Positions 1 to 13,855 of a stretch of DNA of 64,000 nt are shown one piece after another. Location of the stretch: positions 17,157,119 through 17,221,118 of the forward strand of contig HG738138.1 in assembly GCA_000499405.2 (NCBI GenBank). Direction: 5' to 3'. Each line of letters begins with the position of its first letter. The stretch's first letter is position 1. The notes below the pieces were generated by a model. It saw only the letters and a program-made list of their open reading frames with translations, was not told the DNA's origin and did no database searches. A program made the position numbers and the translations under genes. Source of the stretch: Onchocerca volvulus (lineage: Eukaryota > Nematoda > Chromadorea > Rhabditida > Onchocercidae).

Positions 1-2511
1 AGGAATTACAAACAAAATGAAATTGAAAAAGCCTTCATGTAAATTTTATGTTCGAAATTTCGATATTTTAAAAGCCATTAGTTTTTGAATCCCATTTAAC
101 TCTTGAATTTAGCTTCGTTTTTGAAGTTTAGAAAGATGTAGCTTTTACAGATCAATATCCTCAGTATTCAATTTATAATATCAGGATCGTCTGCTTTGAA
201 TCATGATGGTATCATTTGATACATAAGCTTTCGGACTGAAATTATTTTCCCTTAATAATTATTGATTAGATTGGAAAGCAACTTGTCTAAAAAAGTTCTC
301 AAGATTGTTCACCGGTGAACACCTAACAATTATTAACATTTTGTCTCTTTCTTCTTTCTTCTCTCCCTTCAACAATAATAAAAATAAAAGATTATTTTAG
401 GTCTAATTTTTTTTCAAATCTCAAATCAGATCAAGATATCGAAATAATTTAAAATTCAAAAAAAAAAAAAAAAAAAAATTCGTCCAATAAAATGATCAAA
501 ACTTACTCTTAAATTCGGAGAGCCCAGCAATCTACTGAATATTTTACTTTACCATTCAAATAAACAATTGAAGGTCTATTAAAGAACCTTTTTTTCGAAT
601 ATTTGAGCGATATAAAAATCTAACAGTGTCAATTGAAATTAATGCAAGTCTTGTCTTAAAAATTTTTTTTGATCACAAGAAAAAGGAAACAGATTTTAAG
701 GATTTTTTTAGCTATCTGAACTTTTTTAATTTACTGAATTCTTTGCTTTCATAGCAAGTATGATAATATACATAGGATCAAAAGTTAAATGATTATTTTA
801 TTAAAGATCGGATACTTTAGTAACACCTTATCGCTTCAAAAAATTTATCAATATTTTGAGAATTCGTAACAAATGATTATGGCGAAGCATGTATAAAAGA
901 ATTGATAGATATGATCTTTCCATAGTTCACTGATTTTTTTTTTCTTTTTCTTTTCCATTTCAATCAAGAAAAATGAATGACTTCATACATGATAAAAAGA
1001 TTTTTACTTTTCATACAATCATTAACAGCAATCACAAATAGAACAGAAGTGAAACCAGCAATTTGAATTATGAAAAGGAACTAAAAAATTATAACAAAAT
1101 CAAATTCAGAAAGGAAGGGAGGAGGAACAGTAAAAACATAAATAATTTCAACACAAATAGTTAGGAAAATTTCAATGCAAATTAAGTGAAAATATATGAA
1201 TGCAGTTATGTTCAGATAAAATTATTCATTGAAAGTTAAAAATAAATTTCTTCGCCTTTTTATGTCATTTTTTGATGAGAAATTAAAGCAATTTTGTTCG
1301 TTATTTTAGATTTTGTGTAATTCAAAAATTTGTCCTAGACAAATTAAAAGTTATAAGAATTTCAATTTTATCGAAAAAAAAAGTCGAACGAAATTATTTT
1401 GTCTATACAAAAATTGCTAAAACCATGTTAAGTACCGAATGAAGGATCGAACCAAAGAATATAAAACGAGTAAATAGATGAACAATGTCCCTTCTCATCT
1501 TCTTTTTACTTCATTCAAAATATTCGAGCTAAACAATCTTATTATTTGCGAATTTCATCCTTTCCTTGGCAAAAAAAGTGATAAAAGTTTGAGAACTCAA
1601 ATTCGATCAATGAAAATATTACTGAAAAACCTGAATGCTTAAAACTTAAAACTTTCCAATAGCATTCTTTAGGTTGGTCGATCAGAATTCGGTAATTCCA
1701 ATCATGTGACAGATTAAGTAAGAAATGGAATAAAGGTTTTCTTCCCATGAAAACTTTATTCATTTTATAATTCTAATATCAATGAGACACAGCACACTCA
1801 TCATTCTTTATTCCATTATATACAAACATAAATTTATGGCTTACCTACGGGTACATACTTCATTAACAATCCAGAATGAAAAAAATACAGGTAGTTTCTG
1901 TAATTCTTCCACTTTGATCCGATATGAATTATTCATTGAAAAATTTTGGGAATGAATTAACCGGTGAGCATTGACAGTTTAACAGCAGTATCCACTTTTT
2001 TTTTTTTTTTTTTTCTCATTTAAGACACATGGAAAATTGGGAATTTTACTAAAAATAAGTTCCAAAAAGTCAGTAATATAATTTCTAAAAAAAAAAATCA
2101 ATTAGAACATAATTTATACATCAGTATACAATGTTTCTAAAAATTTCAAAATCATAACAAATTCATACAAGAGAATGGTCAGAATACAAGTACAGAGTAA
2201 TGGGCACAGGATCAAAGGACAGCTAAATTTTTTGGCAAGCACAATTCTTTAAAAAGAAAATAAGAACGCAATAAAATAAACACAAATAAATAAAGGAAGA
2301 AGTAATACAAGTTGAGTATTTTAGGGATTTTTTTGCGGAAAAAATTGAGATGATAATATTATTTCTGCGAAATCGAAAAATCTATATCTTAATATATCAA
2401 TATCCAGAAGCTTAGAGTCCACGCAATTGTCTGCAATTTGCGCCAGATGATGGAATTACCTGAAACATCATTTTCCATAAGAATACTGAAACTTGTTTAA
2501 TCATTGACTTT
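1..2511. other. AT-rich non-coding stretch left of prx-6
   Basis: Very AT-rich DNA with many short homopolymer runs, for example a poly-A run near 460-478 and poly-T runs near 1998-2014 and 2555-2603. No reading frame shows recognisable protein similarity or linked splice sites. The right end should contain the 3' untranslated region of the minus-strand prx-6 gene, whose stop I place at 2512-2514. I see nothing else here. Confidence 0.6.
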
Positions 2512-5500
2512 TCAAGTTCCGCATTTTAAAAGGCATCTCAAAAGCTAATGATTTTTTTTCTTTTTTTTTCCTTTTTTCCTTTTTTCCTTTTTTTTTTTTT
2601 TTTGTAAAAACAAGCCAAAAGGCAATTTCAGATACTCAGATCAAATTTTCAACTACAACTACTCTAAAAACAATTAAAGAAAAGCTGACCTCTTTCACTG
2701 CATTTTTCAAATTATCATGCGTAATTAATAGCTGTTCCTCAGGTAATGCCAATCCAGCTTCTATCGCTCCGATCCGCTTTCGTATTGCATCCATTTGTGC
2801 ATGGGAAATTACTGCATGTAAATCTGCTCCTGATGACAAATGACCACATAACTCTGCCTAGGAAGCAAATTTTTCGAAAAATAAGGGAAAAGTGAAATGA
2901 GACTGAAAATTTGAGTACGATAAAAAAAATATGCCTAAAAACTGATATAAACTATAATCACAAATCGAAGCTAACTTAGGCGAAAATTGCGAAAATTAAC
3001 CAGCATACTATGAAACTATGTGAACAGATATACCTATTCTAAATATGTTTTTTTTAAGGACTATATATTCACAGATTACATCAAAATTCAAAGATTACAT
3101 CAAAAATATATTCACAGATTATATCAAAAAGTTCGAACTATTTGAACTCTTAACAATTTTTCTGGTAATTTCTATCATTAGTAATATTTTGGAAACAAAC
3201 TAAGTTGTCAGTTTCTATTTACAGATAGCATTAATTCATTCATTACATACAATTTCTTTTAAATTGACATCATCAGCAAATATTATATTTCGACTAGCTG
3301 CACGGAGTATATATTCACGTGTTACAACATCTCTTGTACCGCTAACTTCAATGATTTTGTCAAATCTTAAAACAAATAAAGAATCAATAAAAACAGAAAT
3401 AATAAAAATGTATCATTTAAATAAATAGAACCTTTTATCCACTGAAAGGGACAAATATGCAAGAAAGTTTTTGAGTTATGAGAGAACATAACCTTTCGAA
3501 TTACCTTCCTGGTCTTAGTAGCGATGAATCCAATAAATCAAGCCGATTTGTGGCACCCAAAACAAAGATCTTTGAATCTTCCAAGCAATCTAATTCTGTA
3601 GTTAATTGTGATACAATGCTGGAAATACGAATTGGATAGTGCAAATGATGGCGATACTACAGTACAAAGGCTATGAAATTGGATAGAGCTTGAACTGTTG
3701 TATTTAAAATCAATATTTTGAACATACTTATCAACTACACGACTAGAATCATCGCAGCGACCTCGCCTAGAAGCAAGAGAATCGAGTTCATCGAAGAATA
3801 ACACGCAAGGCTCAGCCATTCGAGCTTTGTCAAAAACTAAAAGAACTAAATTAAACAAATGTCAAATATCTCAGTACTTCTATCACTATCTGATTTAAGA
3901 TCATATCGGTTGAAAATAGGTGGGGATCGATATGATTCAGATTTATCATCAGTCATGTACAAATCAAATTATTAGAAAACACATTACCTTTACGAACATT
4001 TGCTTCGCTCTGGCCAACATATTTGTTAAGAAGTTCAGGTCCCTTAACGCTCAAAAAAGTTATTTTAAACTGATTTGCGATAGCTGCAAATAATATTAAA
4101 CGATACTTTCATTATTCTAATACCAAAAAATCAACATAAATGAAAGTAATGTATTTTGTCTTCTTATATAAATTTAATGTTAAAAAAATTTACAAATTAA
4201 ACTCATAATCACCAATCCTGAAAAAAATCTTAACTTTTAAGCACATATATGCAATATGACACTCAATTTAAGTCTCAATATTATTGCTGTCCGCAGTTTT
4301 ATCAATCAAATTCAAACCTTTAGCAATTAGTGTTTTACCACAACCAGGAGGACCGTATAATAAGGCACCACTACGTTTCATATTCTTTTTCCCTTGCAAA
4401 TTCAGAATCAAACTTTCAGTAATAATTTCCTTGACATTATCTAAACCTCCAACATTGTCCCATGTCACTTTTGGTATCTATAATTCTGTTTATGCATAAA
4501 CAAAAAAATTACATATTTTAAAATATTAAGTTCTAAACTCATGAATAAAATTTTATTTCTTAAAATCTGAAAGAATTTAAGTAATTAAAGAATTGCTTTT
4601 GCAGGAAATTTTTCTGTATTACTTGATATGCTCTTTAAATTCCTATCGATAAATGACTAACATTTGCGTTATTGACTAACACCTACAGAAATGAAGAAAA
4701 TGGAACGGAATAGGAGGTAGTAACTAGAAAAGGCAAATTAGGATGTTGATGTGTTAATTTCAATCTCGAACAATAATTCCTAAGCATTATAGATTCAAAT
4801 TAATTTGGTTTCCATTGTGTTTCCTAAAGAATGAATTATATTCCAGCTGGATTATGAAGTGATAGTTGTCTTTCACAGAATGATTCATTTATGGCTTTCC
4901 CAAATCATTCACAAAAATCAATAATCAATGACTGATAACTTACAGTGAGTGCTCCAACTTTTTCAGCCATTCTCTTGTTACGTGCATCAATTGCCCATGT
5001 GAAGTGTTCAGTTTTTAGTTTAGGCCTATAAAAAAGAATTCCAAATATTCGAAAACAATATGCATTCTCATATTCTTACTTAAAAATATGCATTCTGATA
5101 TTCTTACTTAAAAAGTAATAAAAAAAACCTACGAATTTGTGGTATCTTTTCGAAATGAAGCATCTGACAATAGAGTATGCAAATCGGATAAAGTAAATCC
5201 CTAAAATGTGGCAAATTTTAGTTTTGTCAATTTTTATGTAATTTATTGATATTCAGATTTCTTCGAACTGAATCAAGCTGAAGTGCACTGAAATGATTTG
5301 TATTACAAATTACAAACAAAATGGAAAATTCCACAGAAAAAGAATCGAGAATAATTTACGCTTGTTTGGTGAGCAACTGTAGCGATATCGATAAGATCTG
5401 ATTCAGTAAGTTCATGCATAATTATGGATTTTCGATCTTTTTCGGTAAGTAACGGAATTTGGAAATGGTAAAGGACTAAAGAACGTAAGGACACTGGTAA

Positions 5501-8500
5501 AGTTGATAATTTGTCGCCATTACAAACCAAAAATACAGTAGGTATGGTGCAAGATTTTAAAAGTTTTGCTAAATATACCAATCCTCGCGTATCTGCAAAA
5601 AGACTCCCGTTTGAAAATACAGAAAAATTAAATATTCGAAATCAAGATAAATCAGACTCACCAATAAAGTTACTAATGCTCGCAAAGAATATGTCCAGAA
5701 ATCTAACAAAGATTAATTTAAGAAAAAGATAATTATCATCATCACGATGAAACAGAACCAATTAGTTACTCGGCTACAACACAAGTAGCGAGTACTAACG
5801 TGATCACATGCTAAATAAAGATTTGCCCCGATCTTTCTGGAAAAGATTCACAATATCAGCCCTCGGAATTTTCTTTTAATTTATCAACTTGAATCTTTAA
5901 GTCCGAAGCTTTTTGCAGAAAAGAAAAAAAAACTTTCGCATAAAACATTCATTTATTGAACTTTAGAATCAACCCAAAAGGGTGATATTGTGACCGTTTA
6001 AAACTGTATGGTAAGCAATAATGACCTATCGTTAACTTATTTTCTCAAAATGAGATGGATATAGCATACAGTGTATTCTATCATCTCATTTTGAAACGAC
6101 AAAAGTTGTTTCGCATCAAATTATTGCAGTCAAGAACTAGGCTGCTAGGCTATTGTCATTTTGCGTAACGCTGAATATAACTGAAAATAAATTAGAGAAA
6201 AGATCCTGCTGTTAAAAAAGTTAAACGGGAAATTTAAACCACCTTGTTTAGCACCATCTGAATCATAGCCAAGTAGATCTGCATTCAGAAGAGCCAACAA
6301 TGAAAAATTATTCATTGAAACTATAATAATTAATATTTCAAAACAGATAAGAAGGAAACAATTGAAAATTAATATTCTTTTCATCAGTTTGAATTTAAAG
6401 TCGAATTAAGTAAAAAAGTGCCAGGCAGAACATTTATAAATTATTAATAAAATAATCAGAAAAAACCTTTTTCAAAAACAGTGAGAATATTCGCTTCATA
6501 AGTCCCAGGTGCATCACTCCAAATATTAAAGCAGTTGGAAAAGTGAACATCAAGATGTGTCAAAGAAGACAAGTATTTCAAGAATAATCTCTTTCCAGAA
6601 CCTGGTGAACCACTGAGAAGTATAACCAAAGTTGACGAGGAAGTTTTTAATTTACAATTAGCTGTGATCAAAGAAGAAATTCGCTGCGCTATCCCCAAGA
6701 ATTTTTCCGGGATGTAACATGTAATATCATTGTACGGGATTTTGTTATAAATCTCTTTATCCTGTAAAATGAAAATAGTGTTATCCGAAGCAAACTAAAA
6801 ACGAAGCTTCTTCGCTTAATAAAAAATGATTTAACATAAAGGTCTCAAGCTTTATTCCAGAAAAAAAAAAAAAAAAAGAAAACCCAAGGATAAAATCAAA
6901 AAATTCGTTGTAATACGGAAGGCTACTGAAGTCGGAAAGAAATAATTAAAGCCAAATTTGTGACAAATATTTCGCTAGAAGAAAACCAAATCTTAATAAA
7001 AAAGAAGAAAGAAAACCTTAATAATATAATTCAAAAAAAGCTGAAATTATTTTCTTCTTCATGCAGGAGAAATTGAATACCAACAAACCTGATATAATGT
7101 TGTATTTTGTGAATCAACAATCGCTTCTGATAATTCCTCCGAATCTTCGAAAAAAAGAATCTAAAGATACAATATTTGCATAAAGTTAAAAAGTGATTAG
7201 TAAAACCCATAAATAATAGTAGTTAACTCTTTTTAAAGAGAGTCAATTCTAAACAGCCAACAGAGTTTATTTATTCAGGCAAATACTCATTTACCGCTTT
7301 CAAAAATTAACGCTGATTCAGAATTTTCCTATGAAATATTATCATTACCTTGAAAAATATCTCTTTCACTTTTTTGCTCCATGGTTTATGCCAAGGAATA
7401 GCAACAATATCTCCCACCGAAACTAACCTATAAAAATATATTACCATAAAAATTACATCAATTGCAAAATGCATACACCTATAAAATCTAAATCTCATCA
7501 AAACCGTTTGTAAATATGCGTGCACAATTTTCATAAAATTATACGTTTATATGATAGGGATAAATAGATAGAGCAGATTAAGAGCTTGAATCAAAGAAGT
7601 CATTGCAACTGCAATCAAAAAACCTTGGAAGTACTAACAGCTGTGCAGCGAAAGCTTGTGATTTGAGTTCGTGCCCATTTAAATCTTGAATAGATTCATG
7701 ATGTAACAACTACATTAATTAGATGGAATACCATAAAAGTCATAAATTTTTGACAAATCCCCGTCACAACGTTTGCTATTTTCAATTGTAGCAATTGATA
7801 AAACGTAATGGAAATTTTTACTAATGACTAATGAGCGGGAAAAAGGAAAAAGAATAGCCAAAAATATAGACCTTGGTGTTCGAAAATACTCTCGAAGTTC
7901 GTCAGAATAATCAGACAATCGATCGTAAAAAGATGTAATAATTAAGGCAATATGAACACCACACGAAATACATGCTTCTGCCTCATCGATAATATCCGAA
8001 GAACAAAAATCCTGAAAATAATTTTTTTGCCAATTCGTAATTTTTTGCTATGAAAAGTGAATCAGTATACTGCTACGAAAATAAGAAATCTATTTATACT
8101 TTCAATGATCTATGATACAAAATAATCTAGTTCCTGATTGCTTTGAAAGACTGGGGAGAAAATTTTTCTTGTAATTATAGAAATAAATGAGATATATAAG
8201 CTATTCGGCAGACAGACTTATCCATAGCAAAAGCATGATCTAGTGCGAAATGATGCTAAGAACGATTAAAACTTTCTTAATCTTCATCAAATAATAGTCA
8301 AAACTGCTTACAAATATAGCAGAGATATTATCAATAAAAAGTAATTCGCCACAATTAATTAAATTACACATCAGTTACGAATAATTTTCAAAGTCAAGTA
8401 AAAATCACTCACATATCTTATATAATCAAGCAAGTGACACATAACCCTATAAATTATGATTATGAAGTGAAAGAATTTGAATCAAATAGAATTGATAGAA

Positions 8501-9690
8501 TCAAGAACTTTTTCGGAATGGTAGAGACGCATATGATCGTAGAAGTGATGAGCTAATTGCCTGTTTTGATGGTACTCGGAATCTACAAAATAGTTAAAAT
8601 GTATAGGTAAATACAGAAGAAAAAAACCTCAATTAATGCATCTTCAAGACGAAGTCCTCTGTTAGAAAGATTGAATGCAGCAAGCTCATCAATAAAAACA
8701 ACAGGTTCGTCATACAGTATTGGGTAAATTTTGACAGGATATAAAGTTACTTTTTGAGCATTGCTGTTACGATTTTTTACGACCAATTTATTTACATTTT
8801 GGATATCATCTGTAATTAGAAAGCGACAACTGATCGATATTATTGTTCCACAGCTGAAAATATTTTCAGCTATAAAATGAGAAATTTTTGAATTAAATCA
8901 ACCGTTAACATTAAATATTAGTTCTAAATGAAATGGCAAAATTATCTGAACTAGAAATAAAATTTGTAATTGAAATTGTATAATCACTAATTGCTAACTG
9001 TTAAGCAAATATAAATTAAATTAAATAAAAGTTTATAGTGGAAATCTCAGAATGTTGATAAAAACTTATGTTTGACATGAAATCATGTCATCAAACAGTG
9101 ACACAAATTGTACAATGAATACTAGAATTACTTTTAAAACTATAATTATTACAATTTCAGAGGTCATTAGTAAATTGCCAAGTTCAAGCTTATAAATAGA
9201 ATAAAAGCTGATGATGTTCTTTTTCGCGACAAAAGCCATATTTACGTCCGAATTACTATATTCTGATATAAGAAAATTAAGCAAAGAATCCCTCCATTTT
9301 TCTTTATTATTTATAACCACTTCGACTTTTTTATCGATTAATGCTTTCCAGGCCTGACCGATAAGAATACCTAACTATTTTAGCTATAAACAACAATGGG
9401 TTCGCATTCTTTTAAAACTTTTGAGCTATCATGATTTCTTGACATTCAAAACAATATATTTGCCGATAATGAATGATACGACTATATGTACAATAAAAAT
9501 TGAAGAGAACTTTAAAAAATTTTACAAATGTACTCGCTAATATGAGAGTTACTATCGAAGATGATGACTTCTTTAGTTATATCTGGAGAATAAAATACAG
9601 AAACCTATGATAGCCATAACGACAGCGTTTTCCTCTGATGGAAATTTGTTGACCTTTGTGATGTGTCCAAATGTACTGACTTGGATTTCT
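2512..9690 (-). CDS. prx-6: PEX6 peroxisomal AAA+ ATPase (peroxin-6), multi-exon
   Basis: PEX6 forms the PEX1/PEX6 heterohexamer that pulls ubiquitinated PEX5 out of the peroxisome membrane so that matrix import can continue. About 18 exons read right to left. The N-terminal domain lies at about 9.7-7.1 kb and includes YFRTPR followed by [14 protein letters not shown], matching the PEX6 segment just before the first ATPase ring. D1 (6.76-5.13 kb) has a Walker A GSPGSGKR and no clear Walker B acidic pair (ALLNADLLG), so it is degenerate as usual in PEX6. D2 (5.03-2.69 kb) is intact: [12 protein letters not shown], Walker A GPPGCGKT (about 4340), [18 protein letters not shown] (about 4040), Walker [11 protein letters not shown] (about 3800) and [18 protein letters not shown] (about 3540). 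The D2 sequence is closer to PEX6 than to PEX1 or p97. Both ends are uncertain. The last exon (2512-2544) is weak. In-phase upstream exons may extend the gene to 10688. The join near 8.6-8.5 kb is also unresolved. Confidence 0.9.
5059..5114. repeat. Tandem 28-bp duplication in a prx-6 intron
   Basis: Two adjacent 28-bp copies beginning TATGCATTCT and ending in TTACTTAAAAA differ at one base (CTCA versus CTGA). They lie in the intron between the exons at about 5025 and 5133. This looks like a recent slippage duplication with no evident function. Confidence 0.8.
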
Positions 9691-11186
9691 CTGTAACCAT
9701 TTCATGTATAATACGGTCATAAACTGCACAAGTTCGTAGTACAGCAAAACCCGCTTATAACGCTTCATGACGATCCACACTGATGGTAGCCTAGGATAAT
9801 AAAAAAAATTCAACAAAGCTATATGAATAACTCAAAAATCTTCAACTCGCAAAATTCCTTCTTGTCTATTGGTATGCAGGCAATCGCTAATTCCGTGCAA
9901 AAGATAACAGTAAAATTGATTTAAAATTACATTAGAATATAATTTACGTTAATAACACAAACCTTTTAGATTTCATTTACAGCTAGATCCTATTCAATAG
10001 ATGATATCATCCAAATTTTACGTTATTTATGTAAGTATGAAAAATTATGACGCAGTCATGCAGAAGAAAAATCATACATACGTTTTATTCTTTAAAATAA
10101 CACATACTGCAGTATAAAAGTGCAAAATAATGTTAAATCATACACAAAACCTTCTATTTAACAAATTACAATATATGCGGTAAATTACTACAATGTGAAT
10201 AATCTCACTTTACACGGGATTTTCATCTGACATAGATAACAACACTACGTTATGCGCCAGCTTTAATTCATAAAGAATATTCGTATATATAACTGTAACA
10301 TAAACGATGTATTTTAAAATATACTGATTTCCTCAAAATATGACGAACTGATCAAATAAAAAAATATAAAACTCAATGAAAACAATTCAAAACATAGTAA
10401 CAAAATGAAAAATGCAAAATAGTGAGATTATGGTTTTAAAAAGTGCAATAAAACATGATGTACCCACCCGATGTACGAAAGAAGCATAAGAAAGTTAATC
10501 ACGGGATCCAGCAAAAGCTGATAAAAGAATATCAATAACCGTAATACGTAGAGATATTGCACACAAACAATTATTATAGAGAAGTAGGAATGCAAGTGAT
10601 AAGTATATACTAAATTCTTGTGAGCAATAAGTATATGCATGAATATACAAAGAAATCTTACCTTTAAACAGTACAGGTTTGAAAACATCCTCAGTTGATT
10701 AATCAAGTAACACGAAAATAACTGCACTCTTCAAGTTTTATCTTGAGTGAAACAAAAACTAATGTATAGTGAAAGAGTCGAGTTCATTTCTTGCGAAACT
10801 TCCAGAAAATAACTAGATATATAACATTTAATTTAAGACTTCATGTTTCAAACACATTTTAATATACACTAATTTGATCTTATAGGTTTACCAGAAGTAA
10901 ATGATTAACTTAAACATTGAAATTTGTGAGATACGTGAGATACAGCGGAGTAACATGACGTGCCGGCAGAAAGCACAATTTCGCGGGATTCGAAAAAAAA
11001 AAAAAAGAAAAAAGCAATAATATGCATTCTTGAGTTCTTTCTTGATCCAGATGTATTGAAAGATATCCAGAAAAATAATAAATCGTTTAAAAATAATAAC
11101 AGAAAGAAGAAAAGATTGAATGTAATGTGTATTATGCACAGACAAAAATCTTGTGCAGTATCATGCTTGAATAAAGAACTGTGCGA
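9691..11186. other. Spacer between prx-6 and the BMP gene, with possible prx-6 5' exons
   Basis: Mostly AT-rich spacer between two minus-strand genes. Two short minus-strand segments with good splice signals could be upstream prx-6 exons. The first is 10662-10688, an ATG followed by eight codons and a GTAAGA donor. The second is 10468-10517, with acceptor TTATCAG and codons LLLDPVINFLMLLSYIG. They join in phase to the segment at 9605-9690, which reads [21 protein letters not shown] cannot match this N-terminus to known PEX6 proteins, so they are left outside the main model. The rest holds nothing I can support. Confidence 0.35.
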
Positions 11187-11583
11187 CTACTGACAACCAC
11201 AATCACGTACTTGCATATCCTTATAGCGTTTCAGTACTACATTTTGAGCATTATCGATGAATAATATCTTCATTGAGCGTAATGATGAAGGCGCACATTT
11301 CGCTTCCGATGTTCTGTAAATATAATCTGACAATAAACGAAAATACTAATGCTTATTTTTACCGACTAATCGAAATCCAAAACATGGTGATTGTATGAGA
11401 GATATTTCTTACAAATACAGGCTTATTATTTTAAGAAGAAACAGAACAGAGAATGAAAGAACATATTTGAGAAATGAAAAAAAACAAAGAGTTTCAAGAG
11501 ACGAATTGCCAAGACATACTTTTGGAATACACAAAAAAAGCATATCGCTTCAAATTGCGCAGGACAAGAAACTTGTATATTAT

Positions 11584-11623
<40 letters not shown>

Positions 11624-13792
11624 ATTTCTACAGTATATTTCTACATTATACATATATACAATGTAGAAATATACTGTAGAAAACTTTTTATTCACTAAAA
11701 ATTTTCATCGTTTTTAATCCTACTTGCAAGGAAGTAATGTGATAAAGGATATGTATATCTTCGTGCATTGCACCATTTTTATGAAGTACTACGCTCTACA
11801 TCTACATAATCGATGTCAGAAATACGGATAATGTGATTTCCTTGCATATGACTGCCCGATAATATGAGAGAAGAAAGATATAAAATTATAGTAATATGAT
11901 GAAAAAATAAACGATAGTGAACTCCTACAAATTCAAAATGAAATCAAAAACCTACACGTAAAAACTAAATTAGTAGATGCTTCCAACATAAATTTATGAA
12001 CAAACCTAGTTGGGTCAATAAGATGAACAAGTGTTTGAACGATAGCATGATTCGTTGCATTCATATGATTATTCAGAGGAAACGAACAGAAGCCATCACA
12101 ATAATAGGCATGATAACCATCTGGTGCAATAACCCAGTCCTACAAGTATTCTCAAAAAATCATTATAGATTGCAAATTTATATAATTGAATTCAAAGAAA
12201 TTAAAATCAAAAAAATCACTCAAACTCATCATTTACTATAATCCTTACTATGTAAAACAGCTGATCAATGCCGATTTCCGAAATTTTTCCTAACTGTAAT
12301 AAAATTGTTTCTATCAACAAGCAAAAATTCAGCATTCACCTGCCACCCAAGATCTTTGAAGTCCACATAAAGTGTTCGTCTGCGGCAACCTTTATTAGAA
12401 GCTGAAAACAAATCAAGTGTAAGAATAACTATATGAGATGAAGCAAACAAAATGTATTTAATACTAAAAAGTAAAAAACATGAAAAAAATTTTTAAGTCT
12501 GCCTGAATGACGCAGTGGATCAGGCCTTGCAGAAAAGCCATATCCGTAATCATCAAACTCATTAGTTTCATCAGGTACATCACGTTTAATGCGTTGATGA
12601 ATATGATTTACACCGTCCACAAAGGAAGCTATCCCAAACCCACGCCATTCACCAAAATTTTCCAAGAGCTTCCTCTCTCCTGAAGTTATCGTAACAAATA
12701 TAACAGATTTTTATAATTGCTCATAGACTGAAATTCATCAGAATAGTTTTCTTCACTTACCTTATTTTCTAACCTAACAAGCAAAGCATCCAGAATTATA
12801 TTTCAGAAACAGGGTGAAATTGTGTTGTTTCTAGATCCAGCAAATACATATCACGCTGAAGATTAAACACAAATCTTCAAACTGAATAGACACACCATGT
12901 GCTGAGATTGCATAGAGGGTTACGATACTAAGAATTGACCGATTATGAATCCAGCGTAAAAGTGTTTCCGTAATATTTATGATAAAATGTCCGCTGCTTG
13001 ATATACGTGATTCTACTATTGTTGCACTCAGATCCCTGAACATATAATTAAAACGTCGATTTAAAAGAGTTAATTAAGACAAGCAGAGATTTTTCTAGGA
13101 TCACTAAACAAGTTTAAACCAGTTGTTTCCACTTCAATATTGTATGGGAAAGTTTGCATCAAGTTTTCTTATAAAAATTTGGAATAAATTATTACTCCAC
13201 AATACGCCATACAACCAGATCAGTGATTATTCGGGATTCTTTACAAAAATAAATCCGCTATAATAAGCACCATAAAATAGGAAAAATTTGCATTGAAAAG
13301 TAATGATTAGAGCCAGATTTTGAGGAAAACAAATAAGTCCCGTGAACTACTCATCATTTTTAAAACTTTTGTCACCTCGAATATGGGATAGTCGCGAAGA
13401 CGCGTTGCGGTTTCATCGAACCATTAAAGAATATACGAAGTTCAGCATGCACAAGCTGACCGCCTATTGGTATATTAACAAGATCGAAGTGCAAACTTGT
13501 TCCGTAATCCGGTACTGTTCTCTGCTCTGAAAAATATTTTTTGTAATATTTGAAAACTTAAACACCAGTATATTACGAGTTCATTTCAATGTGATTTAAT
13601 CATGTTAATATTAAAAGACATTAATAATAAATATATGCAGCACTAGATTAACGATATTACTCATAAATGGATGATGGTCACAAACTGAAAAATAAAAATT
13701 AAAGATAAAGAAATTAATGCACATATTTACAGTTTATGCTCCGAAAAAGCATTGGAAGGTAAACTAAAAAATTATTTTAGTGATAAAAACGA

Positions 13793-13855
<63 letters not shown>

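Noticed and set aside
2636..9690. PEX1, p97/CDC48 or NSF as the identity of the double-AAA protein
   Set aside because: The D2 motif order, including [18 protein letters not shown] and [13 protein letters not shown], together with a degenerate D1, fits PEX6 better; p97 and NSF have an intact D1 Walker A.
9577..9816. 79-codon minus-strand frame (LPSVWIVMKRYKRVLLYYE) as part of a small membrane protein joined to 10517-10468 and 10688-10662
   Set aside because: It joins in phase to a 96-aa protein, but the same bases in another frame ([17 protein letters not shown]) connect in phase to the prx-6 exon at 9370. The prx-6 reading is better supported.
11395..11698. Open frames over the TA-rich hairpin region (poly I-Y peptides)
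   Set aside because: They are translations of the TA microsatellite and the inverted repeat inside a BMP intron.
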